Source: Niastella vici | Lineage (GTDB): Bacteria; Bacteroidota; Bacteroidia; Chitinophagales; Chitinophagaceae | NCBI RefSeq assembly: GCF_002077945.1 | Contig: NZ_LVYD01000059.1 | Span: 61,384-125,383 of the forward strand | Length of the DNA stretch: 64,000 bases | Direction of reading: 5' to 3' | Shown here: positions 36,645 through 46,006 of the stretch, one piece after another | Numbering within the stretch: the stretch's first letter is position 1 | How the letters are laid out: each line of letters opens with the position of its first letter | Notes under the pieces: generated by a model | Database searches by the model: none | Seen by the model: the letters and a program-made list of their open reading frames with translations, nothing else | What the model was told of the DNA's origin: nothing | Position numbers and translations under genes: made by a program

Positions 36645-37385
36645 ATGCCCAATATACACATTATAGCCGGTTGCAATGGTGCTGGTAAAACCACAGCCAG
36701 CTTTACAATCCTACCTGAAGACTTAAAGGTGAAGGAATTTGTAAATGCAGATAGTATTGCGGCTGGCCTCTCCCCTTTTAATGTGGAAAGTGTGGCTATT
36801 GAAGCAGGCAGGCTCATGCTTCAAAGAATTCAGCAACTAATGGAAGCAAAAGAAGATTTCGCTTTTGAAACCACCTTATCTACCCGAAGCTATGTGCCAT
36901 TAATAAAGAAAGCCAAAGTAAAAGGGTATAAAATTACGCTGCTCTACTTTTGGTTGCATTCCCCTGAATTTGCCAAACAACGGGTTGCTAAAAGGGTACG
37001 CAGAGGCGGGCATAATATCCCTGATGAGGTGGTAGAACGCAGGTATCACAGAGGAATATCCAATTTGTTGAATTTATATATCCCTATTGCCGATAACTGG
37101 AAAGTAATTGACAATATGGTGGAACCAACCATTATAGCTAAAGGAAATAATACTATATTAAATTCCGAACTTTGGAATATATTTTTAAAGCAAAGAAACG
37201 TTATGGAAGATAAGAATATCTACCTTGATGAAGATTCCGAAAAGCTTCTGGCAGGTCTGAAAAGGGCCTTTAAAAAACTGGTAGAAACCAGCGCTAAACT
37301 GGATGAGGAGCTGGTGATCTTAGATATAGATGGAAAAGTAAAGTCAGTACCAGCAAAGGACCTACTTCATCGGGTTCAAGAGTGA
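36645..37385 (+). CDS. Zeta-toxin-like kinase with a C-terminal antitoxin-like segment
   Basis: A 246-residue protein. Residues 1-185 are a P-loop kinase of the zeta-toxin group: Walker A GCNGAGKTT (9-17), FETTLSTRSY with the catalytic acidic residue, and RRGGHNIPDEVVERRYHR. Zeta toxins phosphorylate UDP-N-acetyl sugars and block wall synthesis; plain kinase roles also occur. Residues 187-246 start again with a Met (ATG at 37203) and read EKLLAGLKRAFKKLVE...LVILDIDGKVKSVPAKDL, which resembles the small proteins often encoded next to such kinases. So this is either a fused pair or an in-frame overlapping second gene. No epsilon antitoxin is visible upstream. Confidence 0.85.
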   Translation: MPNIHIIAGCNGAGKTTASFTILPEDLKVKEFVNADSIAAGLSPFNVESVAIEAGRLMLQRIQQLMEAKEDFAFETTLSTRSYVPLIKKAKVKGYKITLLYFWLHSPEFAKQRVAKRVRRGGHNIPDEVVERRYHRGISNLLNLYIPIADNWKVIDNMVEPTIIAKGNNTILNSELWNIFLKQRNVMEDKNIYLDEDSEKLLAGLKRAFKKLVETSAKLDEELVILDIDGKVKSVPAKDLLHRVQE

Positions 37386-37489
37386 TTATAAATAACCAGG
37401 TAATAAGCTATATAGTAAATGATGGCAAACATACATGGCCATAACGGCGGATTATTAAACCTATTTATTTTGCGATAGTCCCAACCATT

Positions 37490-38425
37490 ATGAAACAGCT
37501 TACAACCATCATGCTGATTGCCTTATTAGCGGCAACCCATATTGCCAACGCACAGGTTAAGCCTGCCAGTGGCCAGTCAACAATTCAGATAACGGTTGAT
37601 CATTTAAACAGATCGTTTATCGTATACCTGCCGAAAAGCTACTCAACTGCCCAAAAAACACCGGTCATCTTCTTATTTCATGGTGGCGGGGCCAATGCCG
37701 GCTCTATGCTAAATATCAGTGACAAAAACGACTTTACAGCTATCAGCGAGCGGGAAAACATCATATTAGTGGCTCTGCAGGGTATTGATAAGAGCTGGAA
37801 TGATGGCCGCCAAACAAAGGCTAATAAGCAAAATATAGATGATATAAAGTTTGTAGCAAAGGTTCTCCAATACATGGAGTTGAATTATGCAGTAGATACA
37901 ACAAGAATATACGCTACCGGCATTTCAAACGGTGGATTTATGGTGTCGCGTATAGGTTGTGAAATGGGTAACCGGTTTGCAGCTATTGCAGCAGTGGCGG
38001 CAACCATGGGCAGCGATACTCCATATGCAACCTGCTCACCCACGTTCACGCTGCCGGTAATGTACATACACGGAACCGAAGATCCTCTCGTTCATTTTAA
38101 CGGTGGCGCCAAAACCATAGGCGCCGAAGGCGCCTACGTATCCCACCAAAAGGTGCTTGAAAAATGGATAATTATTAATAAATGCAATCCCCGGCCGGAA
38201 GTTACGTCCCTACCCGACATCGCCATAGATGGCACCAGCATTAGTAAAGAAGTATATGCTGCCGGAAAAAGTGGCGCAGAAGTGATAGGCTATACTGTAA
38301 ACAACGGAGGCCACACATGGCCGGGAGGCAAACAGTATTTACCGAAAATTATGATCGGAAGGCTAAGCCGGGATATGAATGCCTGTGAAGTGATCTGGGA
38401 TTTTTTTAAACTGCATCACAGATAA
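37490..38425 (+). CDS. Exported PHB-depolymerase/feruloyl-esterase-like hydrolase
   Basis: A 311-residue secreted alpha/beta hydrolase of the LpqC/PHB depolymerase type (signal peptide about 1-21, ending ANAQ). It shows the oxyanion strand FLFHGGGANA, the nucleophile elbow GISNGGF, an Asp in HGTEDPLVHF and the catalytic His in NNGGHTWPG. Family members cleave polyhydroxybutyrate, acetylxylan or feruloyl esters, and the substrate cannot be fixed here. It is probably monocistronic. Confidence 0.9.
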   Translation: MKQLTTIMLIALLAATHIANAQVKPASGQSTIQITVDHLNRSFIVYLPKSYSTAQKTPVIFLFHGGGANAGSMLNISDKNDFTAISERENIILVALQGIDKSWNDGRQTKANKQNIDDIKFVAKVLQYMELNYAVDTTRIYATGISNGGFMVSRIGCEMGNRFAAIAAVAATMGSDTPYATCSPTFTLPVMYIHGTEDPLVHFNGGAKTIGAEGAYVSHQKVLEKWIIINKCNPRPEVTSLPDIAIDGTSISKEVYAAGKSGAEVIGYTVNNGGHTWPGGKQYLPKIMIGRLSRDMNACEVIWDFFKLHHR

Positions 38426-38596
38426 ATAACACTCCTTTCCTACCCTCATTCACCAACCGAAAGCAAATTAACGTTACCGCTTTTACTTATATGTTTTTGT
38501 CTACATATTTTAAGAAAAAAAAAGTTTTTTAAATATTCTCCACATTCCAGCGAACAGGTACAGTTGTTGTTATGCCAGACATAATAATCTTACTTT

Positions 38597-40411
38597 ATGA
38601 AAAAAACCAGTAGTGTTTTAGGCAACACACTTATACCTGTCCTTTCTATCACATTATTATTAGCTGGCTGTAAAAGAGACCTTGATTCACCAGCAAATGA
38701 AAAAGCCCAGTTGGCGGCTGCGGGACCGTATACCGTTTTCACCACGCAACGACCGGCATCAACAGACTCTGATACCCCGGTTGAATTGGGAATGAAATTT
38801 AAATCAACTGCTCCCGGTACAATTACAAAATTCAAGTATTTTAAACCAGCCGGTGAAACAGGCACGCATATTGGCCGTTTATGGTCTGCAAGCGGCGTAT
38901 TATTGAAGAGCGCTACTTTTACCAATGAAAAGGATACCGGCTGGCAAACCGTTGTATTAGATACTCCTTTTCACATTGGAGCCGATACCACTTATGTTAT
39001 TTCGGTAAATGCGGTTACCAAATATGCAGCTACCGGCGGTGAAATGGGCGCAGCTATTACAAACGGCCCTTTAAGCAGCATTGCCGGCAACAACGGGGTA
39101 TATGTTTATAAAGCAGGAAGTTTTCCTACCAGCTCGTATAACAACAGCAATTACTACCGCGACATTGAATTTGTTCCCCGACAAGCCGATTCAATTGCTC
39201 CAACGACACCGGGTAACCTCACCGCATCGAACATCACTGGCAGCGACGTAACGCTTAGCTGGTCTGCCTCAACCGACGATGTTGGGGTTACCGGTTATGA
39301 AATATACAGCAATGGAACATTGTTATACACCGTTACAACCACTTCTTTTTCTGTTTCAGGCTTAAACCAGGGCACGGCCTACAGCTTTTATGTGAAAGCA
39401 AAAGATGGCTATGGCAATCGTTCTGCAGCCAGTAATGTGGTTAATATTACTACGCAGAACACTGGAGGCATTACACATGGTTCGCAGCTTACCACTGCCA
39501 TGGTGGGCCCGGCCGGTATCTCTATCACTTCCCTTACTACCGTACCGGGCGGAACATTTACCGGCAAAGCATTGAGTGGCTGGGGTAGCCTGGCCCGTAC
39601 AGTAGGCGCCGGCGGCGAAACAATTGATGGTTTTACTTTTCCGGCAGGAACCGTAGTATTGCAGGGAGCAAACGTAACTTCAGAAATTACGGTGAGCTCA
39701 GGCTGGCTGGTATTGCGTGGTTCTAAAGGAAGCCTGCTGGCCAACCACCCCACTGGCGATGGCGGCGGCGTAGCAGCGTTGTATTGTGAACTCACCGCTT
39801 TTAATACCGGTGGCCGCAAATGGAATATGCAACCCGCGGCAGCAATCGTAAACCGTTGCTATTTTCCGCATAGCGGGTTAGAGAATGTTTATTCAGACCA
39901 TGTAACTGTTACCGAATGCTGGATAACCCCCGACCCGGCAGCGGCTGGATCTGGCGATCATATTGATGGTATTCAAACCTGGGGTGGACAGTACTACCTG
40001 AACTTCTCACGTAATCATATGGAGTTTAATGGACCCTATGGTCCCGATGCCGGTTTATCGGGTTTGATAGGTATGTATTCAGACGGCGATCAGAATGGTT
40101 ATGATGGCTATGATCATGTTACGATAAACAACAATTATTTTATTCTGCATGGTTATGGTGTTGCGTTGCATGCACCGCTGGCTGTGCCTGTAACAAATAC
40201 GACTGTTACCGGCAATCGCTGGAAATGGTCAACAGATGCGGAGGATAAAGATTATACCAATGCGGTGTATCATAATCCCAGCTGGTCAATTCCCGATTAT
40301 AATGCACAAAGCGGTAACAACAATATCTGGAAAGACAATCGCTGGGCCGATGGACCTTATATGAACCAGTTTCTATTACCGAATAATGCTACATCCTCAA
40401 CAGATCTCTAA
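38597..40411 (+). CDS. Surface lipoprotein with DUF4082, FN3 and beta-helix domains
   Basis: A 604-residue lipoprotein (lipobox LLAGCK). Domains in order: DUF4082 (about 40-195: VFTTQRPASTDSDTPVELGMKF ... NYYRDIEFVP), FN3 (200-290: PTTPGNLTASNITGSDVTLSW ... SAASNVVNIT), and a beta-helix-like region (300-600) with HVTVTECWI, GDHIDGIQTWGG and VTINNNYF turns. DUF4082 plus FN3 occur in carbohydrate-binding secreted proteins, and the beta-helix part could be a lyase or adhesin. An Asp/His-rich turn (SGDHIDGIQ) is a candidate active or binding site. Confidence 0.87.
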   Translation: MKKTSSVLGNTLIPVLSITLLLAGCKRDLDSPANEKAQLAAAGPYTVFTTQRPASTDSDTPVELGMKFKSTAPGTITKFKYFKPAGETGTHIGRLWSASGVLLKSATFTNEKDTGWQTVVLDTPFHIGADTTYVISVNAVTKYAATGGEMGAAITNGPLSSIAGNNGVYVYKAGSFPTSSYNNSNYYRDIEFVPRQADSIAPTTPGNLTASNITGSDVTLSWSASTDDVGVTGYEIYSNGTLLYTVTTTSFSVSGLNQGTAYSFYVKAKDGYGNRSAASNVVNITTQNTGGITHGSQLTTAMVGPAGISITSLTTVPGGTFTGKALSGWGSLARTVGAGGETIDGFTFPAGTVVLQGANVTSEITVSSGWLVLRGSKGSLLANHPTGDGGGVAALYCELTAFNTGGRKWNMQPAAAIVNRCYFPHSGLENVYSDHVTVTECWITPDPAAAGSGDHIDGIQTWGGQYYLNFSRNHMEFNGPYGPDAGLSGLIGMYSDGDQNGYDGYDHVTINNNYFILHGYGVALHAPLAVPVTNTTVTGNRWKWSTDAEDKDYTNAVYHNPSWSIPDYNAQSGNNNIWKDNRWADGPYMNQFLLPNNATSSTDL

Positions 40412-40433
40412 GATCGAAATAGCTCAAATGATT

Positions 40434-40463
40434 ATCCCCAATGATTGTTCATTGGGGATTTTT
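40434..40463 (+). terminator. Terminator after the DUF4082 lipoprotein gene
   Basis: Perfect 11-base arms ATCCCCAATGA and TCATTGGGGAT with a 4-base loop, followed by T5 on the plus strand. Confidence 0.92.
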
Positions 40464-40690
40464 GTTTGAGTAATTACAAGATTATTTATTCGCTCCGTAG
40501 GCACCCATAAGAATAGTCAGTTTCCGTGATTTGTGTAAAATGCTGAAGGCCACTCTTGTAATATTTTATCGAGGTTTATAATCCGGTTAAGTAATAATAA
40601 TTTAATGGTACTTCCGTTAATGGGAACCGATAGTATCCCGGATCTAAATCTTTGAATAATAATATATATTATTTCTCAAACCCGTATCGT

Positions 40691-41923
40691 ATGAATCAAA
40701 AATTTACTTTATTTTCTGTTTTCCTGATTGCACTTTTCGCGGCCTGTAAAAAAGATGATACGCCATCTTCAGGTAGCACAGCCCCCATGATCAAATCATT
40801 TACACCGGCATCTGGACCGGTAGGTACTACCGTTACCATTTCTGGTTCCTCGTTTGATAAGAACCCTTCTTTGGATGTTGTAAAGTTCAATGATATTAAG
40901 GCAACTGTATCGGCGGCATCCGACTCACAACTGGTGGTAACTGTACCAGATTTGGCTACCACCGGAAAAATATCTGTAACAATAAATGGTCAATCAGTTT
41001 CCTCATCGTCAGATTTTACAGTGACGGTAGCACCAGTGATCAGTTCATTTTCGCCGGTAATCGGATTGGCAGGTGATACTATAATTATTTCGGGAAGTAA
41101 TTTTTCATCTACGCTTACAGACAATATCGTAAAGTTTGGCGGTAATGCAACGGCATCAGTCATCAGTGCAAACGCCACGCAAATAAAAGTAAAGGTTCCC
41201 GCTGGCGCCACTACGGGAAAGATTTCGGTTACTATAGGCAATTTGCAGGCTAACAGCACCACCAGCTTTGAAGTGCTGGCAGATATTCCACGCAGCGGAC
41301 TGATATGTTACTACCCTTTCAGCAATAATGTGAATGATGCCAGCGGAAATGGTTTCAATCTCACGCTGTACACAGGAACAGATAGCGTTTACTCAGACCG
41401 TTTCGGTGTGGCCAACAGGGCATATTATTTTGTAGGCGGCAATGGTCAGGCCTATTCCAGCAGCAATACAGCTGCCCAGGTAAGCCAGCCACTTACGATA
41501 GCGGCATGGATCAAATATGACAATCTGATCTCGTCGTCGATAGTAAGCAAGTATTATCCTACCGGGTACATCTTCGGGGTGAGTAGCGCCGGCCAGCTTT
41601 ATACAGTGATCGACGGAGGAAAATACGTTTACTCTAATAATGGCGTGTTACCCACTACTACAAATGAGTGGATCTTCATTGCCATGAGCTATGACGGAAC
41701 CACCATGAAATTTTATAAAGATGGCGCGAGTGCGGGCAGCCCGGCCTTTACCGGAACAATTACGTCCAATGCTTCCACCAATTCCTTTAGAATAGGTTTA
41801 GATGGCAATACCATTGGCCCCAATGTATTCAGGTGTGCTATTGATGATGTGACCGTTTATAACCGTGTACTGAGTGATGCAGAAATACTACAGTTGAAGC
41901 AACAGACGGTATCTAAAAAATAA
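40691..41923 (+). CDS. Lipoprotein with two IPT/TIG domains and a LamG-like domain
   Basis: A 410-residue lipoprotein starting MNQKFTLFSVFLIALFAACK; an in-frame ATG 13 codons earlier has no signal-like start and is rejected. Two IPT/TIG domains follow (about 30-110 and 112-195), each with FTPASGPVGTTVTISGSSF or FSPVIGLAGDTIIISGSNF and a V-x-V-P ending. The C-terminal 200 residues are a concanavalin-like LamG domain (ICYYPFSNNVNDASGNGF ... IDDVTVYNRVLSDAEI). It is likely displayed on the cell surface and binds glycans; no catalytic residues seen. Confidence 0.9.
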   Translation: MNQKFTLFSVFLIALFAACKKDDTPSSGSTAPMIKSFTPASGPVGTTVTISGSSFDKNPSLDVVKFNDIKATVSAASDSQLVVTVPDLATTGKISVTINGQSVSSSSDFTVTVAPVISSFSPVIGLAGDTIIISGSNFSSTLTDNIVKFGGNATASVISANATQIKVKVPAGATTGKISVTIGNLQANSTTSFEVLADIPRSGLICYYPFSNNVNDASGNGFNLTLYTGTDSVYSDRFGVANRAYYFVGGNGQAYSSSNTAAQVSQPLTIAAWIKYDNLISSSIVSKYYPTGYIFGVSSAGQLYTVIDGGKYVYSNNGVLPTTTNEWIFIAMSYDGTTMKFYKDGASAGSPAFTGTITSNASTNSFRIGLDGNTIGPNVFRCAIDDVTVYNRVLSDAEILQLKQQTVSKK

Positions 41924-41950
41924 CTTCAAAATTTGGAATATTATTAACCC

Positions 41951-41975
41951 GGGGCTGATCCAAAAGATCAGCCCC
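41951..41975 (+). terminator. Hairpin after the IPT/TIG lipoprotein gene
   Basis: Perfect 10-base arms GGGGCTGATC and GATCAGCCCC with a 5-base loop; the tail ATGCTTTCTT is only partly T-rich. Confidence 0.75.
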
Positions 41976-42156
41976 TATGCTTTCTTGTCAACTTTAGACA
42001 AAAGTCAAAAAGATTGGGTTAAATGTTGCCTTCGGCAGGACGTCTGTCGCTATTTATGCAACGTCCCTCGCTAATGATAAGAAGTGTTAATGAACAAATC
42101 TTTGTCTTATTTCTAAAAATAAATATTCTGCCTTATATTGGCGGCAACATATAATT

Positions 42157-42633
42157 ATGATTGAGCCAATCAGCAATACCGTAACGCTCCGGTTCCTTGC
42201 GGAGCCGTCAGATGTTAATTTTGGAGGAAAAGTACATGGAGGCGCTGTAATGAAATGGATTGACCAGGCAGGTTATGCCTGTGCAGCCAACTGGAGCGGG
42301 CAATATTGTGTAACAATATACGTTGGCGGTATCCGTTTTTTCAAGCCCATCTCTATTGGCGATATGGTGGAAATTACTGCTACTGTTATTTATACCGGCA
42401 ACACCAGCATGCATATCGCTATTAATGTGCAGGCCGGCAACCCGCGTCGTAAAGAAAGAATAAAAACCACCCACTGTGTGATGGTATTTGCGGCCGTGGA
42501 TGATAATGGCAAAACAGTACCAGTACCTAAATGGGTACCGGAAGCACCCGCAGCTATTGAAATGGAGAATTATGCCAAAAAGTTAATGGCACTGAGACAG
42601 AATATAGAAGATGAGATGAAACCGTACATGTAA
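42157..42633 (+). CDS. Acyl-CoA thioesterase (hotdog fold)
   Basis: A 158-residue cytoplasmic thioesterase of the YciA/BACH type. NFGGKVHGGAVMKWIDQAGYACA contains the active-site Asp and hotdog helix, and the strand FFKPISIGDMVEITATVIYTGNTSM follows the family. It hydrolyses acyl-CoA to free acid and CoA. Single gene. A degraded copy of its NxSGQYCxTI segment is found about 8.3 kb downstream at 50611. Confidence 0.93.
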   Translation: MIEPISNTVTLRFLAEPSDVNFGGKVHGGAVMKWIDQAGYACAANWSGQYCVTIYVGGIRFFKPISIGDMVEITATVIYTGNTSMHIAINVQAGNPRRKERIKTTHCVMVFAAVDDNGKTVPVPKWVPEAPAAIEMENYAKKLMALRQNIEDEMKPYM

Positions 42634-42726
42634 ACTAAGAAAGACAGGGACATTTGACCGGTAATAAAAAAACTCTATATTAGCGCGGCTTTTCCATAAA
42701 GAATGGCCCTAAATCTAATATATCGT

Positions 42727-43185
42727 ATGAACCTGATTACTTATTTTGCCCTTTTATTTTCTTCTTTTTCTTCATTATGGTCCCATCCATCGATCAAAAC
42801 AGCGCACGATCCTCAACCGGCTTTCGGATGCACGACCTATTATGATCCTGCGCTAAAGCTAACTGTATATACCGGCGTAGAAAAATCGCCGGAATATCCG
42901 GGAGGTTCGCCAGCATGGTTGCAGTTTGTAAATAAAAATCTCAATGAAGCAAATCTTGATGCTTCGGTAGACTGCAATGTCAAAATTAAAATGATCATTG
43001 ATGCTACAGGAGAGATCAAAAAAGCCGTGCCTGTACGTGGCGATGCCGAAGTGAAAGAGCCCAACGCTAATGAAAAAGAAGTATTACGCGTTTATCTTAA
43101 ATCAGGCACCTGGGTGCCAGGCAAATGTGGTGGAAATAACGTGACCACTGAATTTGTGCAATCGTTTACACCTTGTATCAAGTAA
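42727..43185 (+). CDS. Exported TonB-C-like protein
   Basis: A 152-residue protein starting MNLITYFALLFSSFSSLW (signal peptide); an ATG 8 codons earlier is also in frame. The mature part follows the Bacteroidota energy-transducer TonB C-terminal pattern: PEYPGGSPAWLQFVNKNLN ... VKIKMIIDATGEIKKAVPVRG ... VLRVYLKSGTWVPGKCGG. It lacks the N-terminal membrane anchor and Pro-rich linker of a true TonB, so it is a stand-alone domain. Two Cys (CTTYYDP, SVDCNV) and two near the C-terminus could form disulfides. The role is unknown. Confidence 0.75.
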   Translation: MNLITYFALLFSSFSSLWSHPSIKTAHDPQPAFGCTTYYDPALKLTVYTGVEKSPEYPGGSPAWLQFVNKNLNEANLDASVDCNVKIKMIIDATGEIKKAVPVRGDAEVKEPNANEKEVLRVYLKSGTWVPGKCGGNNVTTEFVQSFTPCIK

Positions 43186-43207
43186 AAATAATTTGTTGTT
43201 GGTTAGG

Positions 43208-43239
43208 GGCTGTCAAAAGTAATTTTTGGCAGCCTTTTT
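43208..43239 (+). terminator. Terminator of the TonB-C-like gene
   Basis: Arms GGCTG and CAGCC with inner pairing CAAAA/TTTTG, followed by T5, 22 bases after the stop. Confidence 0.8.
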
Positions 43240-43322
43240 CATTTACACACTTTCTGAAACACGTCAGGGCGTTATAGAAGATCTTGTAAGCTTCCCCAAA
43301 AAGCTCGGGATTCAGCCCCTGA

Positions 43323-43889
43323 TTAATGACAAAACGAGATCATATCGAGACCATGGTCTACACAATAGTTGATGTTTTCAATCAGCCCGCGCAGGTCTTC
43401 ATCTAAATCCCCCATGTCTGCCAGTTCCTTCATTTTTTCGTCGGTGATATGAACAGAAGACAGCCTGTTTTTAATAATTTTCAATTCTTCAAGCGTTATG
43501 AGGCTAATGCCTGGCTCTGTTACTTTGGAAAGAGGGAAAAAATGGCCATTTTCGACCAGTAACTTTTGTATATCCACAGTCAGTACTTCAGATATTTTGT
43601 CTGTGCCAGCACCCAATTTAATTTCCTGACGATACGGAAGCTGGGTTCCCACCGATGCACAGATACAGAGGAAGGCATAACCATCAAGGCTACTATCCAA
43701 ATTGTCCCCAGGAAGATAAGTAGAAATGTCCTTCAAACCAATTGAAAGCCCCCTGGCCCCGATTCCTTCCGCATACGACTTAAAAGTTTTATGAGATTGA
43801 ACCCGGTCCAATAATGCATTGTCATTTGAGCCAAATACCTTTTGTATTTCTTCCGTTTTAATGCCGTATGAAAAAATGTAACATCCCAT
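43323..43889 (-). CDS. Hypothetical cytoplasmic protein
   Basis: A 188-residue protein with no signal peptide or membrane segment. It begins MGCYIFSYGIKTEEIQKVFGSND, a pattern reminiscent of DUF7691-type proteins (short start with Y-x-x-x-Y then a helix), but I am not certain. The C-terminal part is acidic and helical (HITDEKMKELADMGDLDEDLRGLIENINYC). It is alone on its strand and the downstream gene at 44059 diverges from it. The family often lies in accessory regions. Function unknown. Confidence 0.6.
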   Translation of the reverse strand: MGCYIFSYGIKTEEIQKVFGSNDNALLDRVQSHKTFKSYAEGIGARGLSIGLKDISTYLPGDNLDSSLDGYAFLCICASVGTQLPYRQEIKLGAGTDKISEVLTVDIQKLLVENGHFFPLSKVTEPGISLITLEELKIIKNRLSSVHITDEKMKELADMGDLDEDLRGLIENINYCVDHGLDMISFCH

Positions 43890-44058
43890 TGGTTAGATTA
43901 TTATTCAAGAGAAAATACGGTCAACAAATAAATATATTGTGTTGTTTCAAAAATAAACACTAAAAATTAAATCCAATATGAAGGCTTGCAACTTGCAAGG
44001 AAAATAGCTTGCATAGCCAGTCATATTTTAATATCTTAACCGCCTAAACAGAAGAAGA

Positions 44059-44481
44059 ATGAGATTAACTGCAGAGAAGGGTAACCAACTCTTTTTGGAA
44101 TTGTTAAAAGTGGCATTCCTTGACACGGGATTCACAATTGATGATGAAAAGCTGATACGAAAGAAACGGTTTGGAATGGAAGAAATCGGCTATGAACGAG
44201 TGACTGGCTTTAGAGGTAACAAGTTCTGGTTTTCAAGTATAGTAGCCAAGCGTATTGATCTCATCGATGAATTTTGGATGGAATTCATTTCTGAAATGCA
44301 ATTGGCAAGAGGGATTATTTCTCTCCCTGGATACAGTTTTCCCACTATGATATTTAATTCAAAGCTGATCAGGGATTACACCTTTGATCCTCAAAACAAA
44401 GGGGCATGGGTCAGGATTAATGATTACTATGAATGCCCGCCAACGGAAGAGGGAGTACACCAGGGTTTGACAAAATACTGA
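44059..44481 (+). CDS. Hypothetical protein
   Basis: A 140-residue protein without signal peptide, with a charged, aromatic-rich sequence (KRFGMEEIGYERVTGFRGNKFWFSS; AKRIDLIDEFWMEFISEM). I do not recognise the family. It has no neighbour in the same orientation within 4 kb and ends GLTKY. It could be an immunity-type or phage-like small protein, but nothing in the sequence proves that. Confidence 0.5.
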   Translation: MRLTAEKGNQLFLELLKVAFLDTGFTIDDEKLIRKKRFGMEEIGYERVTGFRGNKFWFSSIVAKRIDLIDEFWMEFISEMQLARGIISLPGYSFPTMIFNSKLIRDYTFDPQNKGAWVRINDYYECPPTEEGVHQGLTKY

Positions 44482-44591
44482 ACAGACCGTCTGCCTACAA
44501 CAACAAAGCTTCGTCGTTCTATTGATCGGTAGGTTTACATCTCAACTCTTGGAGTATTCCACAGGTTTTGATTAATTGCCATGCCAACTGA

Positions 44592-45092
44592 TTACGAGGT
44601 TGCTTTCATCTGGCTGTGGTCCATACCAACAATGCCATACTGCTTTTGCAGGGCTTTTATTTTTTCAATAATTTCTGCAGCGGGCGGGCCGGCAGGTAAT
44701 GGCGGTAGTTCGGTTGTATCGGCGGGGCGGCTTAGCTGCCAGAAGAATTCGTCTAAACCTGCGGGTGACAAGTGCAGCAAAAACCGGGCAGTATCACTCT
44801 TAATCTTAAATTGATGTGGTATGTTTTTAGGTAAATGAATATAATCACCCCCCTTCAGCAAATGCACCTGCCCTGCTACTGTAAATTCTACTTCTCCTTC
44901 TGATAAATAATAACCTTCATCTTCATTAAGGTGCATATGGCCGGGTGGTTCAAGACCTTTTCGCACTTTGCAATCGATGAGGGCAAATGCACCATTGGTA
45001 TCTTTGCCCATGGCCAGGAAAGTCCAAAGACCGCTCATATAATAGCGTGTTCTGTCGCCGGGCGGCGACACGGTATAGGGATTATTTTTCAT
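44592..45092 (-). CDS. Cupin-domain protein (quercetinase-like)
   Basis: A 166-residue single-cupin protein. The metal-binding block PPGHMHLNEDEGYYLSEGEVEF gives HxH...E and the second motif DYIHLPKNIPHQFK gives the last His, so a metal site is complete. Such small cupins are often annotated as quercetin 2,3-dioxygenase-like or as sugar or ligand-binding proteins. The gene is the last of a minus-strand run with the PfpI, ABM, Fe-ADH and Crp genes, separated from PfpI by a hairpin, so it may be its own unit. Also possible: a storage or sensory cupin. Confidence 0.85.
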   Translation of the reverse strand: MKNNPYTVSPPGDRTRYYMSGLWTFLAMGKDTNGAFALIDCKVRKGLEPPGHMHLNEDEGYYLSEGEVEFTVAGQVHLLKGGDYIHLPKNIPHQFKIKSDTARFLLHLSPAGLDEFFWQLSRPADTTELPPLPAGPPAAEIIEKIKALQKQYGIVGMDHSQMKATS

Positions 45093-45239
45093 ACATAAAG
45101 TTTTTTACGTTTCTGTGGAAAAGTAAACAAAATTAAGAAGAAGGTAAAAAACTTATCCGGCTTCTGTATGTACTCCATACCTTTCATCTTTGAGCTTTGC
45201 CTGATCAAGGTGGAAATGCCTTTGACATTCAATGAAAAC

Positions 45240-45283
45240 ATCGGGCTACCCGATTGTTTAATTGAACAATGAGTAAGCCCGAT
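45240..45283 (-). terminator. Composite hairpin after the DJ-1/PfpI gene
   Basis: Outer perfect arms ATCGGGCT and AGCCCGAT, inner arms ATTGTT and AACAAT, giving a two-stem structure 13 bases after the stop at 45297. On the reverse strand it is followed by GTTTTCATTG, only weakly T-rich, so it may be a terminator or an attenuator before the cupin gene. Confidence 0.65.
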
Positions 45284-45296
45284 TGAAACTTGCTTT

Positions 45297-45965
45297 TCAT
45301 GCTTCCAAAATCGCAATCATCTTTTCTGCGACACCTTTGGCAGAAGCAGGATTCTGACCTGTGACCAGGTGGCCATCAACAATGCTGTTTGCAGACCATG
45401 GCTCTGCTGCATGGAAGATTGCACCCTGATCTGTAAGCGCTGTTTCAAGCAGGAATGGCACATCTGCTATTGCATACTTTTCTTCTTCTTCATTGGTAAA
45501 TGACACTACGTTTTTTTCTTTTAGCAAAAAGGTGCCATCACTGAGTTTCACATTAAGAAGTGATACTGGTCCGTGACATACAGCTCCTATTACTGCTTGT
45601 CTTTCATACGTATCTTTGATAACCTCTTTAAGTGTTGGATCCTCAGGCATATCCACCATTGGAGCGAGGCCACCAGGAATAAAGATGGCATCATATGCGC
45701 TTACATTGACTTCTGAAAGTTTCAATGCCTTTTGCATATCCCCCCACCCTTTTCCGGTTAAAAAGGAAAGATTTTGCGGATCGCCTGCCAGGTTAAGCGC
45801 ATCCAGGTATGGCGTATCACCAGTTAAACTTGCAAAATCAATCTGGTAACTGGCAGCATCAAAGGCTGCATAAGGGTGTGCTACTTCGGGTAAAAAGACA
45901 CCTGTTCTTCGGTTGTTTGGCCCAATGACATTTGCATTGGAAACAATTATTAAGATCTTTTTCAT
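45297..45965 (-). CDS. DJ-1/PfpI family protein (Hsp31-like glyoxalase/amidase)
   Basis: A 222-residue protein of the DJ-1/PfpI superfamily. The nucleophile elbow GAVCHGP carries the catalytic Cys with adjacent His; the acidic partner is in TGVFLPEVAHP, and DAIFIPGGLAPMVDMPE is the family loop. This group (Hsp31-like) acts as glyoxalase III or removes glycation products. It follows the ABM-type gene by 41 bases and the Fe-ADH beyond it, so aldehydes such as methylglyoxal are a plausible common theme. Confidence 0.9.
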   Translation of the reverse strand: MKKILIIVSNANVIGPNNRRTGVFLPEVAHPYAAFDAASYQIDFASLTGDTPYLDALNLAGDPQNLSFLTGKGWGDMQKALKLSEVNVSAYDAIFIPGGLAPMVDMPEDPTLKEVIKDTYERQAVIGAVCHGPVSLLNVKLSDGTFLLKEKNVVSFTNEEEEKYAIADVPFLLETALTDQGAIFHAAEPWSANSIVDGHLVTGQNPASAKGVAEKMIAILEA

Positions 45966-46006
45966 AATACTTTATTTTTTAAGTTTTATAAATGTTTGTG
46001 AGGAGT

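Noticed and set aside
45089..45316. 75-residue open frame on the reverse strand overlapping the PfpI and cupin genes
   Set aside because: It overlaps the PfpI 3' end, contains the hairpin and has no recognisable motif.
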